64,000 nucleotides of DNA from Sorangium cellulosum (GCF_002950945.1 NZ_CP012673.1:13879501-13943500); one strand, 5' to 3'; shown: positions 25,900-35,586, counted from the first letter of the stretch. Notes: a model not told the origin generated them from the letters alone. Program-made: numbers and translations.

Positions 25900-27084
25900 A
25901 TGCAGTACCGCGACGAACGAGACGCGCTGCGCGGGCGTGTGGAGGGCCTCGAGGAGCAGCTCGCGGCGGCCCGGAAGGAGCTCGAGGACCGCCGGGACGA
26001 CGATCGGACGGCGCGCGTCGAGCAGATCGAGCGCCAGATGGCGGAGGCCCGGCGCGTGCTTGACCAGCTCGGCCGGGAGCTCGACGCCGTGCGTGGCCGC
26101 CCGAAGCGTTCCCTGGCGGTTCCGCTCCTGGTAGCCGCGACTGTCCTGGCGGGCGCTGCGGTCGCGGCCCTGATGCTCGGCCGCAGCTCGTCCGAGGTGT
26201 CGTTCGTCCCTCTGCCGCCGGTAGCCCCCACGTTGGTCCAGATACCGCCTCCGGCCCCCGAACCCTCGTCCGAGCCGGAGCCGCCGACCCCGGCCTCGCC
26301 GTCCCCCGAGCGCCGGACGCGGACGGCGAGCGCGACCTGGAAGGCGACCGTCACGCGCGCCACGGGCCTCCCCCTCGCGGCCGGCGCGGCGTGTACGGTC
26401 GAGGCGAAGCTCGCGAGCCCGGGCGACGACGTCGACGTCTCCGAGCTCCAGGTCCTCTGCGGAGGGAAGCCGATCTACCGCTCGACGGATCCGCTGAACG
26501 GCATGTCGATGTTCCGCAGCAGCGTGGAAGAGGACTCGGGCTCGTCCCCCGGGACGTATCTCTACGCGATCTCCTACGAGGACAAGGGCGATCGCGCCGG
26601 GTCGAGGGCCGAGATCTCGCTCGACAGCATCCGTAAAGTGGGCGCGGTCTGGAGCGACTCCGCGCCCGCGTACCGCGTCGAGCTCAAGCTGCCGTATCAG
26701 AGCGCTCCCGTGCAGGGCGAGCCGCTCCTCGACGCCACCTCCAGGGCGCTTCGCCGCTCCGCGCGTGTCACCTCGTCCACCGGCCCGAGCCCGGTGAAGG
26801 CCGGCGCCAGGTGCACGTTGCGCGCCTCTCCGCTCGCGCGCGCCGGCATGTGCCTCACGCGCCTCGAGTGCGGAGGCCGCGTGATCTACGGCGAAGGCAC
26901 GACGGGCGTCTCCGAGTGCACGGTGGAGTCGAATCAGGTCGTCCGTGTCCACGACGGGAGCACCACCCCGAACGGGGGTGATCCAGCGTTCGAGCTCGAT
27001 CTCGCGACGGGTAAGGTGATCGTGCAGGACGAGACGAAGACCGGCGCGTGGACCACCCTCGTGCAGCTCGATCCGAGCGGCTGA
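25900..27084 (+). CDS. Coiled-coil, single-pass membrane protein with two related C-terminal domains
   Basis: The 394-residue protein is not recognised. Residues 1-65 are highly charged and heptad-like (coiled coil), residues 71-93 form a transmembrane helix, residues 105-135 are a Pro-rich stalk. Two related domains follow, each with T-G-x-P-(L/V)-x-A-G-A-x-C-T near its start, then LQVLCGGKPIY or LTRLECGGRVIY, then a Ser-rich hairpin. An internal duplication is likely. A GTG at 25885 in frame is the alternative start. Confidence 0.7.
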   Translation: MQYRDERDALRGRVEGLEEQLAAARKELEDRRDDDRTARVEQIERQMAEARRVLDQLGRELDAVRGRPKRSLAVPLLVAATVLAGAAVAALMLGRSSSEVSFVPLPPVAPTLVQIPPPAPEPSSEPEPPTPASPSPERRTRTASATWKATVTRATGLPLAAGAACTVEAKLASPGDDVDVSELQVLCGGKPIYRSTDPLNGMSMFRSSVEEDSGSSPGTYLYAISYEDKGDRAGSRAEISLDSIRKVGAVWSDSAPAYRVELKLPYQSAPVQGEPLLDATSRALRRSARVTSSTGPSPVKAGARCTLRASPLARAGMCLTRLECGGRVIYGEGTTGVSECTVESNQVVRVHDGSTTPNGGDPAFELDLATGKVIVQDETKTGAWTTLVQLDPSG

Positions 27085-27099
27085 AACTCCCCCTCTCCC

Positions 27100-29181
27100 C
27101 TACGCGCTGCGCGCGTACCCCCCCGGCGGCGCCCACTGCGCCTCCGCGACCCGGATCGCCCTCGGAATCAACCTCAGCTTCAAGAACGTATCCGCAACTT
27201 CCTGCTGCGACGCCACCAGCTCCGCGTCCAGCGCCTTCATCCCGAACTTCCGCCGCTGCAGCGCCGCGCAGAGCGCCGGCTTCGCCATCCCGTGGTGTGA
27301 CGCCAGCAGCTCCGCCGCCTCCGCCGTGTGCTCGTTCGCCCAGTGCCCCACCGCCTTGACCTCCGACAGGAAGACCTGCACGAGCTCCGGATTCTCATCC
27401 GCGAACCCCCGCGCCCCCACGTAAAACGCGGTGTTCATCGCGAGCCCCTTCCCGTCGCGCAGCACGCGCGCCCCCGTGGCGTCCTTCACCGACGACAGCA
27501 CCGGATTCCAGATCGCCCACGCGTCGACCTCGCGGCTCTCGAACGCCGCCCGCGCGCCCGACGGCGGGATGAACGAGAGGTTCACGTCCTCGTACCGCAC
27601 GTTCGCCTCCTCGAGCGCGCGCATGAGCAGGTAATCGACATTGGAGCCCCGGTTCAGCGCCACCGTCTTGCCCTTCAGGTCGGCCACGCTCCGGATCGGC
27701 GAGTCCTTGTGGACGATGATCGCCTCGCCCTCGGGCGCCGGCGGCTCCGCCGCGAGGTACACGATCGGCGCGTGCGCCGAGAGCGCCAGGATGGGAGGCC
27801 CTTCCCCCACCAGCCCGAGATCGACCTCCGACGCCCGCAGCGCCTCGACGAGCTGCGTCCCGCCGGGGAACTCGCACCACGCGACCTTCACGCCGCGCTC
27901 CGCCATCGCGCGATCGAGCGACCCCTTCAGCTTCACGAGCATCATGAGCAGCCCGAACTTCGAGCACCCGATCCTCACCGCCCGCACCGCCCGCGGAGCG
28001 CCTCCCCTCCGGCCCTCCTCGTCGTCCTCTCCCTCCACGCCTTCGCCCCGGCATGGCCCGCTCGAGATCGGCCCCGACTCGGGCGCGTCCGCCCCGCCCC
28101 CGCTCCTCGCGCGCGGCGAGCCCGCGAGCTCCCCGAACTGGATGAGCCGCGCCCGCACGATGTTCCTGCTGATCCCGAGCAGCCGCGCGGTCTGCAGCTG
28201 GTTCCGGTTGCAATACCGGTACGCCGTCCTCATGAGCACCTCCTCGATGTGCTCGTGCAGATCCGGCCGGTTCTGCTCGAACAGCGCGAGCAGCGCGCTC
28301 TCCAGCTGCGCGATCGGCGGCTCGGCCACCGCCCGCCCGCTCGGCGGCGGCGGCACCGACCCCGCCTTCGGCTGGAGCGCCGTCAGGCGCAGATCCGCCG
28401 GGGTGATCCGGTGCCCCTTGCACACCAGGAACGCGTGGTGGATCGCGTTCTCGAGCTCGCGGATGTTCCCCGGCCACGGGTGCTCGAGCAGCCGCTCCGT
28501 CGCCTCCCGGGTGATCTCGGGCGCAGCGACCCCGACGCGTCCTGCATGGACGGAGAGGAAGTACCTCGCGAGCGGCTGGATATCGCCCGGCCGCTCCCGC
28601 AGCGGCAGGAGCGCCACCGTCGCGACGTTGAGCCGGTAGAAGAGGTCCTCGCGGAAGCGCCGCGCGGCCACGGCCGCCTCCAGGTCGACGTTCGTCGCCG
28701 CGATGAGCCGCACGTCGATGGGGATCGGCTGGCGCGAGCCGAGCCGCACCACCTCCCGCTCCTGCAGCACCCGGAGCAGCTTCACCTGCAGCTGCAGCGG
28801 CAGATCGCCGACCTCGTCGAGGAACAACGTCCCGCCGTCCGCCGACTCGAACCACCCCGCCTTCGCCGTCGTCGCCCCGGTGAAGGCCCCCTTCTCGTGG
28901 CCGAAGAGCTCGCTCTCCACCAGCGATTCCGACCACGCGCCGCAGTTCACCGCCACGAACGGCCGCCGCGCGCGGTGGCTCATCTCGTGGATGTGGCGCG
29001 CCACGATCTCCTTGCCCGTCCCGGTCTCGCCGGTGACGAGCAGCGTGGCGTCGCTCGGCGCCAGCTGCCGGATGCGGTCGAGCAACACCCGCGAGCGCTC
29101 GTCCTCGAAGACCACGGCCTTGGCGCGCACCGTCATGGCCAGCGCGCCTGGGTTCGGAAGCGTGAGCAACGGACTTGTCAT
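27100..29181 (-). CDS. Sigma-54 activator fused to an SsuA-type sulfonate-binding domain
   Basis: The 693-residue chain starts with a short N-terminus, then an AAA+ sigma-54 interaction domain with Walker A GETGTGKE (51-58), GAFTGA (98-103) and GTLFLDEVGDLP. A Fis-type helix-turn-helix follows (YCNRNQLQTARLLGISRNIVRARL, about 330-360), then a charged linker. From about 403 to the end it is an SsuA/NMT1-like solute-binding domain: EFPGGTQLVEALRASEVDLG, PPAPEGEAIIV, SVADLKGKTVALNRGSN and VDAWAIWNP. That domain lacks a signal peptide. I infer a cytoplasmic sulfonate-sensing activator. The frame is continuous. Confidence 0.85.
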   Translation of the reverse strand: MTSPLLTLPNPGALAMTVRAKAVVFEDERSRVLLDRIRQLAPSDATLLVTGETGTGKEIVARHIHEMSHRARRPFVAVNCGAWSESLVESELFGHEKGAFTGATTAKAGWFESADGGTLFLDEVGDLPLQLQVKLLRVLQEREVVRLGSRQPIPIDVRLIAATNVDLEAAVAARRFREDLFYRLNVATVALLPLRERPGDIQPLARYFLSVHAGRVGVAAPEITREATERLLEHPWPGNIRELENAIHHAFLVCKGHRITPADLRLTALQPKAGSVPPPPSGRAVAEPPIAQLESALLALFEQNRPDLHEHIEEVLMRTAYRYCNRNQLQTARLLGISRNIVRARLIQFGELAGSPRARSGGGADAPESGPISSGPCRGEGVEGEDDEEGRRGGAPRAVRAVRIGCSKFGLLMMLVKLKGSLDRAMAERGVKVAWCEFPGGTQLVEALRASEVDLGLVGEGPPILALSAHAPIVYLAAEPPAPEGEAIIVHKDSPIRSVADLKGKTVALNRGSNVDYLLMRALEEANVRYEDVNLSFIPPSGARAAFESREVDAWAIWNPVLSSVKDATGARVLRDGKGLAMNTAFYVGARGFADENPELVQVFLSEVKAVGHWANEHTAEAAELLASHHGMAKPALCAALQRRKFGMKALDAELVASQQEVADTFLKLRLIPRAIRVAEAQWAPPGGYARSA

Positions 29182-29344
29182 GGCGATGCGCCATCTTAGC
29201 AGATGCTCATCCGGTATAACGGATGAATCTGTTGTTTGACGCGACGCGACTCGGGGCCGACGTGGGGTGATGTGGGATATTTATGTTGACATTGGAAAAG
29301 CGCCGGCGGCGGGGTTCGCCCGGGGAAGGCGGCCGGCGGCGGGG

Positions 29345-29956
29345 CTACATCCCGTACGGGTATCTCTGGAGGTCGACGAGGCCGCTCGCGCGCACCTGCG
29401 CCAGGGCCTTGCCGTACTGGAGCAGGATGCCTGTCGCGTAGCGGATGCGCTCGCGGATGCGCTCGTCGTCGGGGGACTGCGGCGTCTCCGGATCGTTGAT
29501 GAGGCCGCGGACGTTGCGCACGATCACGTGATCCGGGATGTAGCAGAGATACGTGTTCTTGTAGCTGCTCATGCGCAGCTCGGCCACGGGGTAGGCTCCT
29601 CCGAGGCTCGCCGAGACCGCGATGATGAGCGCGGGCTTATGGGCGAGCTCGCCGCGGGAGCAGAGGAGGAAGAAGTTCTTCAATCCCGCGGGGACCATTC
29701 CGCTCCACTCCGGCGCCACGACCACGAACGCGTCGGACGAGGCGAGCTCGGCGGAGATCGGGGACCAGACGCGCTCCCACTTCTCCGAGCCCTGCCAGAT
29801 CTCCTGGTCCCAGAGCGGGAGCGGGTTGCCGGCGAGATCGAGCACGTACGTGGAGGACACGTCGGCCCACGACGCCAGCTGCTGCTGCACGTAACGGGCG
29901 ACCTTGCCCGACTCGGACTCCATGCGGTGACTGCCTGAGATGATCGCAAGCTTCAT
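29345..29956 (-). CDS. NAD(P)H-dependent FMN reductase family protein
   Basis: The 203-residue flavodoxin-like protein begins MKLAIISGSHRMESESGKVA and has VVVAPEWSGMVPAGLKNFF, both typical of NADPH-dependent FMN reductases. The family includes SsuE, which feeds reduced FMN to alkanesulfonate monooxygenase, as well as azo- and quinone reductases. It lies 163 bases upstream of the sigma-54/SsuA fusion on the same strand, which makes a sulfonate link attractive. No monooxygenase is present. Confidence 0.8.
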   Translation of the reverse strand: MKLAIISGSHRMESESGKVARYVQQQLASWADVSSTYVLDLAGNPLPLWDQEIWQGSEKWERVWSPISAELASSDAFVVVAPEWSGMVPAGLKNFFLLCSRGELAHKPALIIAVSASLGGAYPVAELRMSSYKNTYLCYIPDHVIVRNVRGLINDPETPQSPDDERIRERIRYATGILLQYGKALAQVRASGLVDLQRYPYGM

Positions 29957-30261
29957 GAGGATTCGTGTCTCGCCGGCGCCGCAGTGCGCGGGCGCTCCTT
30001 CGATGGGGTTCGATGGATTGGAGGGTGTTGCGGGATGCTACATCGCCCGCGCGCCGCGGGTCGAGGTGTTCCTTGAGCGACCCCGCCCCACGCGCGATGA
30101 ATGCTGTTGCCGAAACACGCGCGGTACGATCCGGCGACATCCGCTCGTCGGCTCGTCGCATGGCCGGAGCGGTGCGTCGCGCGCGGGGCGTCGCCGGCAG
30201 CCCTGCGAAAAGCTGGATCCACTCGATTCGCGCGCTGCCGGCGCCGCGCCGTTGATCTAGG
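29957..30261. other. Intergenic stretch with no gene seen
   Basis: The interval separates divergent genes. I see no convincing coding frame, RNA gene or repeat, only likely promoter space. Confidence 0.5.
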
Positions 30262-31560
30262 ATGCCCGCGACGCTGCGCGGGGCCGTCCGGCATGACGGC
30301 GGCGCGCCGGGGGAGGCGTCTTGTTGGGGGGCGTGGGTGGGATCGACTCGAGAACGGCGAAAGAGCGCGGAAAAAACAGCGTTGTCCGAGGCGGCCCCCG
30401 GCGCCGCGGGGGCGCGCCGCCGCCCGGCCGGGCGGCGCGAGCAGGCGCTGCGCGACGCCGGCCGCCGCAAGGATGAGTTCCTGGCGGTGCTGGCGCACGA
30501 GCTCCGCAATCCGCTCTCCACGCTCCACTTCGCGCTCAGCGTCGCGCAGATGCCCTCGGTGCCCGAGCCGCGGCGGGCGTGGGCGCGCGCGGTCATGCAG
30601 CGGCAGCTGCGGCAGCTCACGCGCCTGGTCGACGACCTGCTCGACGTCTCCCGGATCACCCGCGGCAAGCTCGCCCTGAAGAAGGAGCCGCTCGATCTCG
30701 GCCAGGTCGTCCAGCAGGCGGTGGCGGCGGTCGCGCCGCTCATCGACGCCTCGAAGCACCAGCTCACCGTCGACCTCGGCCACGGGCCGGCCTGGGTGCT
30801 CGGCGACGCCGCGCGCCTCGAGCAGGTGCTCGTCAACCTCCTCACGAACGCCGCGAAGTACACCCGCGACGGCGGGCAGATCTGGCTCTCTGCCTGCCGC
30901 GAGGGCGCGGAGGTCGTGCTCCGGGTGCGGGACACCGGGATCGGGATCCCCCCCGAGGTGCTGCCCCGCATCTTCGATCTCTACGAGCAGGTCCACCCGG
31001 CGTTCGACCGCTCGCGCGGCGGGCTCGGGATCGGGCTCACGCTCGTGAAGCGGATCGTCGAGCTGCACGGGGGCGAGGTGTCGGCGGCGAGCGAGGGCGA
31101 GGGCCGCGGCAGCGAGCTCACGGTCCGCCTGCCCGCGGCGAAGGCGGCCCAGCGCCCGCGCGAGGAGCCCGCGCCCGCGCGGCGCGCGCCCACGCGCCGC
31201 ATCCTCGTGGTGGACGACAACCACGACCACGCGCGCGGCGTCGGGCTCGTCCTGGAGCAGGCCGGGCACACGATCGCGCTCGCCCACGACGGCGCCTCGG
31301 CGCTCGAGGCGGCGGACCGCTTCGCCCCGGACGTGGTCCTGCTCGACCTCGGGATGCCCGAGATGGACGGCTACGAGGTCGCCCGGAAGCTGCGCCGGGA
31401 GCGTCACGACGACCAGGGCGCGGGCGCCCTGAAGATCATCGCGCTCACGGGGTACGGGCAGCAGGAAGACCAGCGGAGATCCAGGGAGGCCGGCTGCGAC
31501 GCCCACCTGGTCAAGCCGGTCGACCACGAGGCGCTGCTCGCGCAGGTCGCGGGCGGGTAG
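30262..31560 (+). CDS. Hybrid histidine kinase with C-terminal receiver domain
   Basis: The 432-residue soluble protein has an Ala/Arg-rich N-terminus, a dimerisation/phosphoacceptor helix with HELRNPL (H79), an ATPase domain with NLLTNAAKYT (N box), DTGIGIP and GGLGIGLTLVK, then a receiver domain with ILVVDDN, the phosphoacceptor D362 in LLDLGMPEMDG and K in LVKPV. There is no transmembrane segment or obvious sensor domain. No partner regulator is adjacent. The exact start among the first 60 codons is uncertain. Confidence 0.88.
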   Translation: MPATLRGAVRHDGGAPGEASCWGAWVGSTRERRKSAEKTALSEAAPGAAGARRRPAGRREQALRDAGRRKDEFLAVLAHELRNPLSTLHFALSVAQMPSVPEPRRAWARAVMQRQLRQLTRLVDDLLDVSRITRGKLALKKEPLDLGQVVQQAVAAVAPLIDASKHQLTVDLGHGPAWVLGDAARLEQVLVNLLTNAAKYTRDGGQIWLSACREGAEVVLRVRDTGIGIPPEVLPRIFDLYEQVHPAFDRSRGGLGIGLTLVKRIVELHGGEVSAASEGEGRGSELTVRLPAAKAAQRPREEPAPARRAPTRRILVVDDNHDHARGVGLVLEQAGHTIALAHDGASALEAADRFAPDVVLLDLGMPEMDGYEVARKLRRERHDDQGAGALKIIALTGYGQQEDQRRSREAGCDAHLVKPVDHEALLAQVAGG

Positions 31561-31617
31561 CGCGGCGGCGCGCGCGGGCGGCGCGAGGCGCGAGGCCAGG
31601 CGCCGCCCGGGCCGGGG

Positions 31618-32709
31618 TCAATCGCAGGCGTCCGTGCCGGACGCCGAGCCGCACTCGCTCGAGTCGTCGAACGCGCGGCTGACGTGGAGCAGCCGGCAGT
31701 CGAGCGCGGTCGCCTCGGCGCTCGCGACGGCGTAGCCGGTGTCGGGGGCCGCTCCCTCGAGGTCGCCGCAGGAGAGCTGGCAGTCCTCCCAGTTGTCGTA
31801 GTCCGCCTCGAACGAGGCCCCGCAGGCGGCCTCGAGCAGCGTGCAGTACGACCCGCAGTCGCCCGTGCCGTCCGCGTCGGAGCCGCAGTGGCCGTCGCCG
31901 CCCGGCCCCGCGTGTGTGCAGTGGGTGACCGGATCCAGCAGGGCGCTGTAAGCGTGGGACTTGCGGCAGCCCACGGTGTTCTCGGTCCGCTGATCGGTGC
32001 TGCCGGGCGGGAGCGCCCCGCAGACCGAGATGCACTGCTCGGTGGACTCGTAGACGGCGTGATCGCCCTGGCAGGCGGCCATCACGACCTGGCAGTAGTC
32101 CTCGCAGACCGGCGCGGTCCCTTCCGGATCGGCGCACGGGGCCGCCGGGACGAGGCGCGCGTGCGGGCAGTGCTCCGTGGGCTCCACCGTCGCGGAGCTC
32201 ACGTGCACGAGCCGGCATTGCAGCGTGTCGCCGTCGTGGTTGACGACCACGTCGAACATCTGCGCGTCCTTGAGCCCCGCGCACCGCGCGATGCAGTCCT
32301 CGTGCGTGGGGACTTCGGGCGAGCACGCCCCTGCGTACAGCGTGCAGTAGCTCTCGCAGTTGCTCCCGCAGAACCCGTCGCCCCCCGGGCCCGAGCGCGG
32401 GCAGTGCACCGCGAGCTCGCGGGTGCTCGCCGCCAGCGAGGCCTGGTGGGCCCGGCACGCCACCGTGTTGCCGACGGGCTCGAGCGGATCGCCCGGATCG
32501 AGCAGCGCGCACACGCCCTGGCAGGTCTCGATCGTGGAGTATACCTGGTGCTCGGCGGTGCAGCTCTCCATCACGGTGGCGCAGTACGACGCGCACTGCT
32601 CGCTCACGGGGTCGGTGAAGGTGCGGTCCTCGATGCCGGCGATCACCTCGCAGCCGAGCCACGAGAGCGGCAGGCAAACGAGCGACAGCCACCTTGTCAT
32701 GCGCCTCAT
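31618..32709 (-). CDS. Cys-rich repeat lipoprotein
   Basis: The 363-residue protein has a lipoprotein signal (LVCLPLSWLGC). At least four modules follow with the pattern CxxYC, then further paired cysteines (CASYCATVMESC, CESYCTLYAGAC, CEDYCQVVMAAC, CGSYCTLLEAAC), each followed by a CRxxH segment. The modules probably form disulfide-stabilised surface domains. Its ATG overlaps the stop of the TPR/PEGA gene (ATGA), so it is co-expressed with the kinase set. Function unknown. Confidence 0.8.
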   Translation of the reverse strand: MRRMTRWLSLVCLPLSWLGCEVIAGIEDRTFTDPVSEQCASYCATVMESCTAEHQVYSTIETCQGVCALLDPGDPLEPVGNTVACRAHQASLAASTRELAVHCPRSGPGGDGFCGSNCESYCTLYAGACSPEVPTHEDCIARCAGLKDAQMFDVVVNHDGDTLQCRLVHVSSATVEPTEHCPHARLVPAAPCADPEGTAPVCEDYCQVVMAACQGDHAVYESTEQCISVCGALPPGSTDQRTENTVGCRKSHAYSALLDPVTHCTHAGPGGDGHCGSDADGTGDCGSYCTLLEAACGASFEADYDNWEDCQLSCGDLEGAAPDTGYAVASAEATALDCRLLHVSRAFDDSSECGSASGTDACD

Positions 32710-33776
32710 TCGAAGGTCCCTCCCACGCGCAGGCCGACGTTCCGCGCGTCGAGCAGCGGCGCCACCTGCACGCGCGACTCCTGGCTGGGCGCGCGTGTGC
32801 CGACGATGTACAGCACGACGCCGCCGGCCAGCGCGGCCGCCCCGACCCCGATCGCGATGTTCGACACCGTGGCGGCGCTCTTGGCCTCCTCGGTCAGCGT
32901 GACGCCGCGGCGATCGTCGCACGTGTCGCCGCGCGGGCAGTAGACCTCCGCGTCGCTGTTCTTCGTGATCGCCTTCACGCCGAAGAACGACCCGAGGCCG
33001 ATCCCCACGACGCCCACGCCGCCCGCGACGAGGCCGGCCACGCGCAGCGGATTCATCCCGGATCCCGCGGGTTTATCGCTGCCGGGCGCGGGGCCGGGGC
33101 GCTCCTCCGCGCCGGCGGGCGGCGGCGCGGCGGCGCCCGTGGGCGGCGCTTCGGTGAGCGCGGGCGGCGGGCTGGCCGTCCGCTTGAGCGGGGGCACGGT
33201 GACGGTCTCCTCGGCCCCGCCGCGGACCTTCACGGTCGTCGTCCAGCTCTCGTGGCCGGGGGCGCTCGCCTCGATGGCGATGTCGCCGGGGTCCACCGGG
33301 ATCGCGATGCCGAGCAGCGCGCTGTCCACCGCCTTGCCGGCGACCCGCACCGAGAGCCCCTCGACTTTGTCCTCCGCCGCGACCTCGACCTTCAGCTTCG
33401 GCAGGCTCGGCTCCAGCTGGGTTGCCCGCGCCTGGGCCTTGCGGGCGCGCTCGGTCTGCCCCGCGGCCCGCGACTCCGACATGGCCTGTCGGAACGTCGC
33501 CCAGGCGCTCGCCGTGCGGCCGGTCTTCTCGTAGCACTCGGCCAGGTAGAGGAGCGTGCCAATCCCCGGGTCGATGCGCTGGCTCTGCTCCAGCCTCGGG
33601 CACGCTTCCGCGTGGCGGCCTTGTTTCATGAGATCGAGCGCCCCGTCGAAGAGCGCCTCCGCCGCTGCCTTCTCGGCGGCGGTCGCGTCCGCCCGCGCGG
33701 GGACCGCCCCGGCGAGCCACGCCGCGCACAGGCCGAGTCCGATGCCCCGTGCGATGCTTCGCTGCTGACGTTTCAT
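32706..33776 (-). CDS. TPR and PEGA-domain membrane protein
   Basis: The 356-residue protein has a signal peptide ending near ARA, two or three TPR units (residues about 35-120: LDLMKQGRHAEACPRLEQSQ; TLLYLAECYEKTGRTASAWATF), a PEGA-like beta domain (about 128-200), a Pro-rich linker and two hydrophobic helices near the C-terminus. This arrangement is common in myxobacteria next to Ser/Thr kinases. It lies 73 bases downstream of the kinase gene and overlaps the Cys-rich lipoprotein. Confidence 0.8.
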   Translation of the reverse strand: MKRQQRSIARGIGLGLCAAWLAGAVPARADATAAEKAAAEALFDGALDLMKQGRHAEACPRLEQSQRIDPGIGTLLYLAECYEKTGRTASAWATFRQAMSESRAAGQTERARKAQARATQLEPSLPKLKVEVAAEDKVEGLSVRVAGKAVDSALLGIAIPVDPGDIAIEASAPGHESWTTTVKVRGGAEETVTVPPLKRTASPPPALTEAPPTGAAAPPPAGAEERPGPAPGSDKPAGSGMNPLRVAGLVAGGVGVVGIGLGSFFGVKAITKNSDAEVYCPRGDTCDDRRGVTLTEEAKSAATVSNIAIGVGAAALAGGVVLYIVGTRAPSQESRVQVAPLLDARNVGLRVGGTFE

Positions 33777-33849
33777 TCGCCCCGTTTCCTCTTCCCCTGG
33801 GCCTGGATGGGCACCGAAGGCCGTGTTCCGTGCGGCGTGAGCGCCTCGC

Positions 33850-35586
33850 TCAGCGCCGCCCGCCGAAGTCGCTGATCTCGTTGGTCCCGCGCGGCTCGGC
33901 CTGGTTTGCCGGCGGCGGCTGCGGGCGCGCGGCGGGGCGCGGCGCGGCGCTCGCCTGCGGCGCGCCCGGCCGGGCGGCGGGCGTCGTGGGGGCGGGCGGC
34001 GGCGCGGGCGTGGGCGGCGGCGCGGGCGGCGGGGCGAGCGCGGCGTCGCCGGCGGCAGCCGCGGAGGACGGCGCCGCGCCGGGGCCCGCTTCAGGCGGCG
34101 CGGTGGCGGCGCTGGCGGCCTCTTCGGGCAGCGGGGCGGCGGCGCCGGCGGCCGCCTCGGGCGGCGGCGTCGCGCTGGGGCCCGCCCCGGGCGCGGCGGC
34201 CGGCGCGGGGCCGGGGGGGCCTTCCGCTCTCGCCGGCTCCGCGGCGCTCGCGGCCGGCGCCGCGGCGGCCGCCGCGGGCTTGGGGTCGTCGGCCAGGGCC
34301 CTTCCGCGCAGGTAGAGCACGGCGCCGAACGCGACCGTCGCCAGGGCGGCGCCGGCGGCGATGGCCAGGCCCCAGAGCGCGCTCCTGCGCGCCGCGCGCT
34401 GCGCCCCGCCGGTGCTGCTCCACGAGCTGACCGTCGGCACCGCGCCCGGCGGCGGCGCGGCGATCGACCCGCCGCGCGGCGCCGGGACCTGTGCTCCGCC
34501 GGCGAGTGCGGGCTCGCCCGTCGCGCCGGCGTTGCTGGGCATCGTCGGCCGCCAGCTCATCATGGGGACCGGGTTGGGGAGCGTCGGCCGCCCGTTCACG
34601 TCGACCTGGCTGTGCATCGACGGCCGCCCGCTGAGCGCGTCGACCTGGCTCGGCGTCCGCCACCCGGCGTCCGACATCCCGAGCACGCGGCGCGCCCGGT
34701 CGACGTGCACGCGGCACTCGGCCGGGGCGAACCTGAGGAGCGCATACGCCAGGTCGCCGACATTGTTCCACCGCTGGTCGCGCTCCTTGGCGAGGCAGCG
34801 CAACACCACCTCGTCCAGCTGGGGCGGGACGTCGGAGCGCACCTGGAGTAACGAGGCGGGCGCCTCGTTGAGCAGCGAGGCGAACAGCTGCGCGACCGAT
34901 TCGCCGAGGTGCGGCGGCCTCCCGGTCAGCATCTCGTAAAGAATGACGCCGAGCGACCAGATATCGGTGCGCGCGTCCACGTCCTTGGCGGAGCGCGCCT
35001 GCTCCGTCGACATGTAAAGCGGCGAGCCGATCATGGCCGCTGTCCTGGTCAGCGACAGTTCGTCCCTCGACGCGCCGAGCAGCGACTTCGAGATGCCGAA
35101 ATCGAGGACCTTGACGCTCCGGGAGCCGCCGGGCTGGCGCGCCAGAAACAGGTTTGCCGGCTTGAGGTCGCGGTGCACGATCCCGAGGGCGTGCGCCTCG
35201 GCGACGGCCTCGATGGCCTCGAGGATGTACTCGAGGGCTTCCTCCAGCGGCAGCGGCCCTCGCTGCCGCAGCTCCTGCGCGAGGTCGTTCCCCTCCAGAA
35301 ACTCCATCACGATGTAAGGGAGCCCGCCCTCGAACATCCCGACATCCAGCACGCGCGCCACGTGTTCGCTCTTGATCCTGGCCAGCGCGCGCGCCTCGCG
35401 GCGGAAGCGCTCCGCCGCGTCCCCGCTCTCGGTGAAGAGCGGGTTCAGGAACTTCATCGCAACACGCTGCTCGAGCTCCAGGTGCCACGCGGCCACGACC
35501 ACGCCCATCCCCCCTGCGCCAATGATCCTCTCCACGCGGTACTTGCCCGCGAGGACGTCACCTACAGCAACGGGGGACTGCGCCAT
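33850..35586 (-). CDS. Ser/Thr protein kinase, membrane-anchored
   Basis: The 578-residue protein has an N-terminal kinase domain (about 12-280): GAGGMGVV, catalytic Lys in VAMKFL, HRDLKPANLFL, DFGISK and GSPLYMSTEQ. A linker follows, then a transmembrane helix (LWGLAIAAGAALATVAFG) and a Pro/Ala-rich extracytoplasmic tail of about 160 residues. The start MAQSPVAVGD at 35586 gives the usual family N-terminus; an ATG at 35622 would add 12 residues. It heads the operon with the TPR/PEGA and Cys-rich genes. Confidence 0.9.
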   Translation of the reverse strand: MAQSPVAVGDVLAGKYRVERIIGAGGMGVVVAAWHLELEQRVAMKFLNPLFTESGDAAERFRREARALARIKSEHVARVLDVGMFEGGLPYIVMEFLEGNDLAQELRQRGPLPLEEALEYILEAIEAVAEAHALGIVHRDLKPANLFLARQPGGSRSVKVLDFGISKSLLGASRDELSLTRTAAMIGSPLYMSTEQARSAKDVDARTDIWSLGVILYEMLTGRPPHLGESVAQLFASLLNEAPASLLQVRSDVPPQLDEVVLRCLAKERDQRWNNVGDLAYALLRFAPAECRVHVDRARRVLGMSDAGWRTPSQVDALSGRPSMHSQVDVNGRPTLPNPVPMMSWRPTMPSNAGATGEPALAGGAQVPAPRGGSIAAPPPGAVPTVSSWSSTGGAQRAARRSALWGLAIAAGAALATVAFGAVLYLRGRALADDPKPAAAAAAPAASAAEPARAEGPPGPAPAAAPGAGPSATPPPEAAAGAAAPLPEEAASAATAPPEAGPGAAPSSAAAAGDAALAPPPAPPPTPAPPPAPTTPAARPGAPQASAAPRPAARPQPPPANQAEPRGTNEISDFGGRR

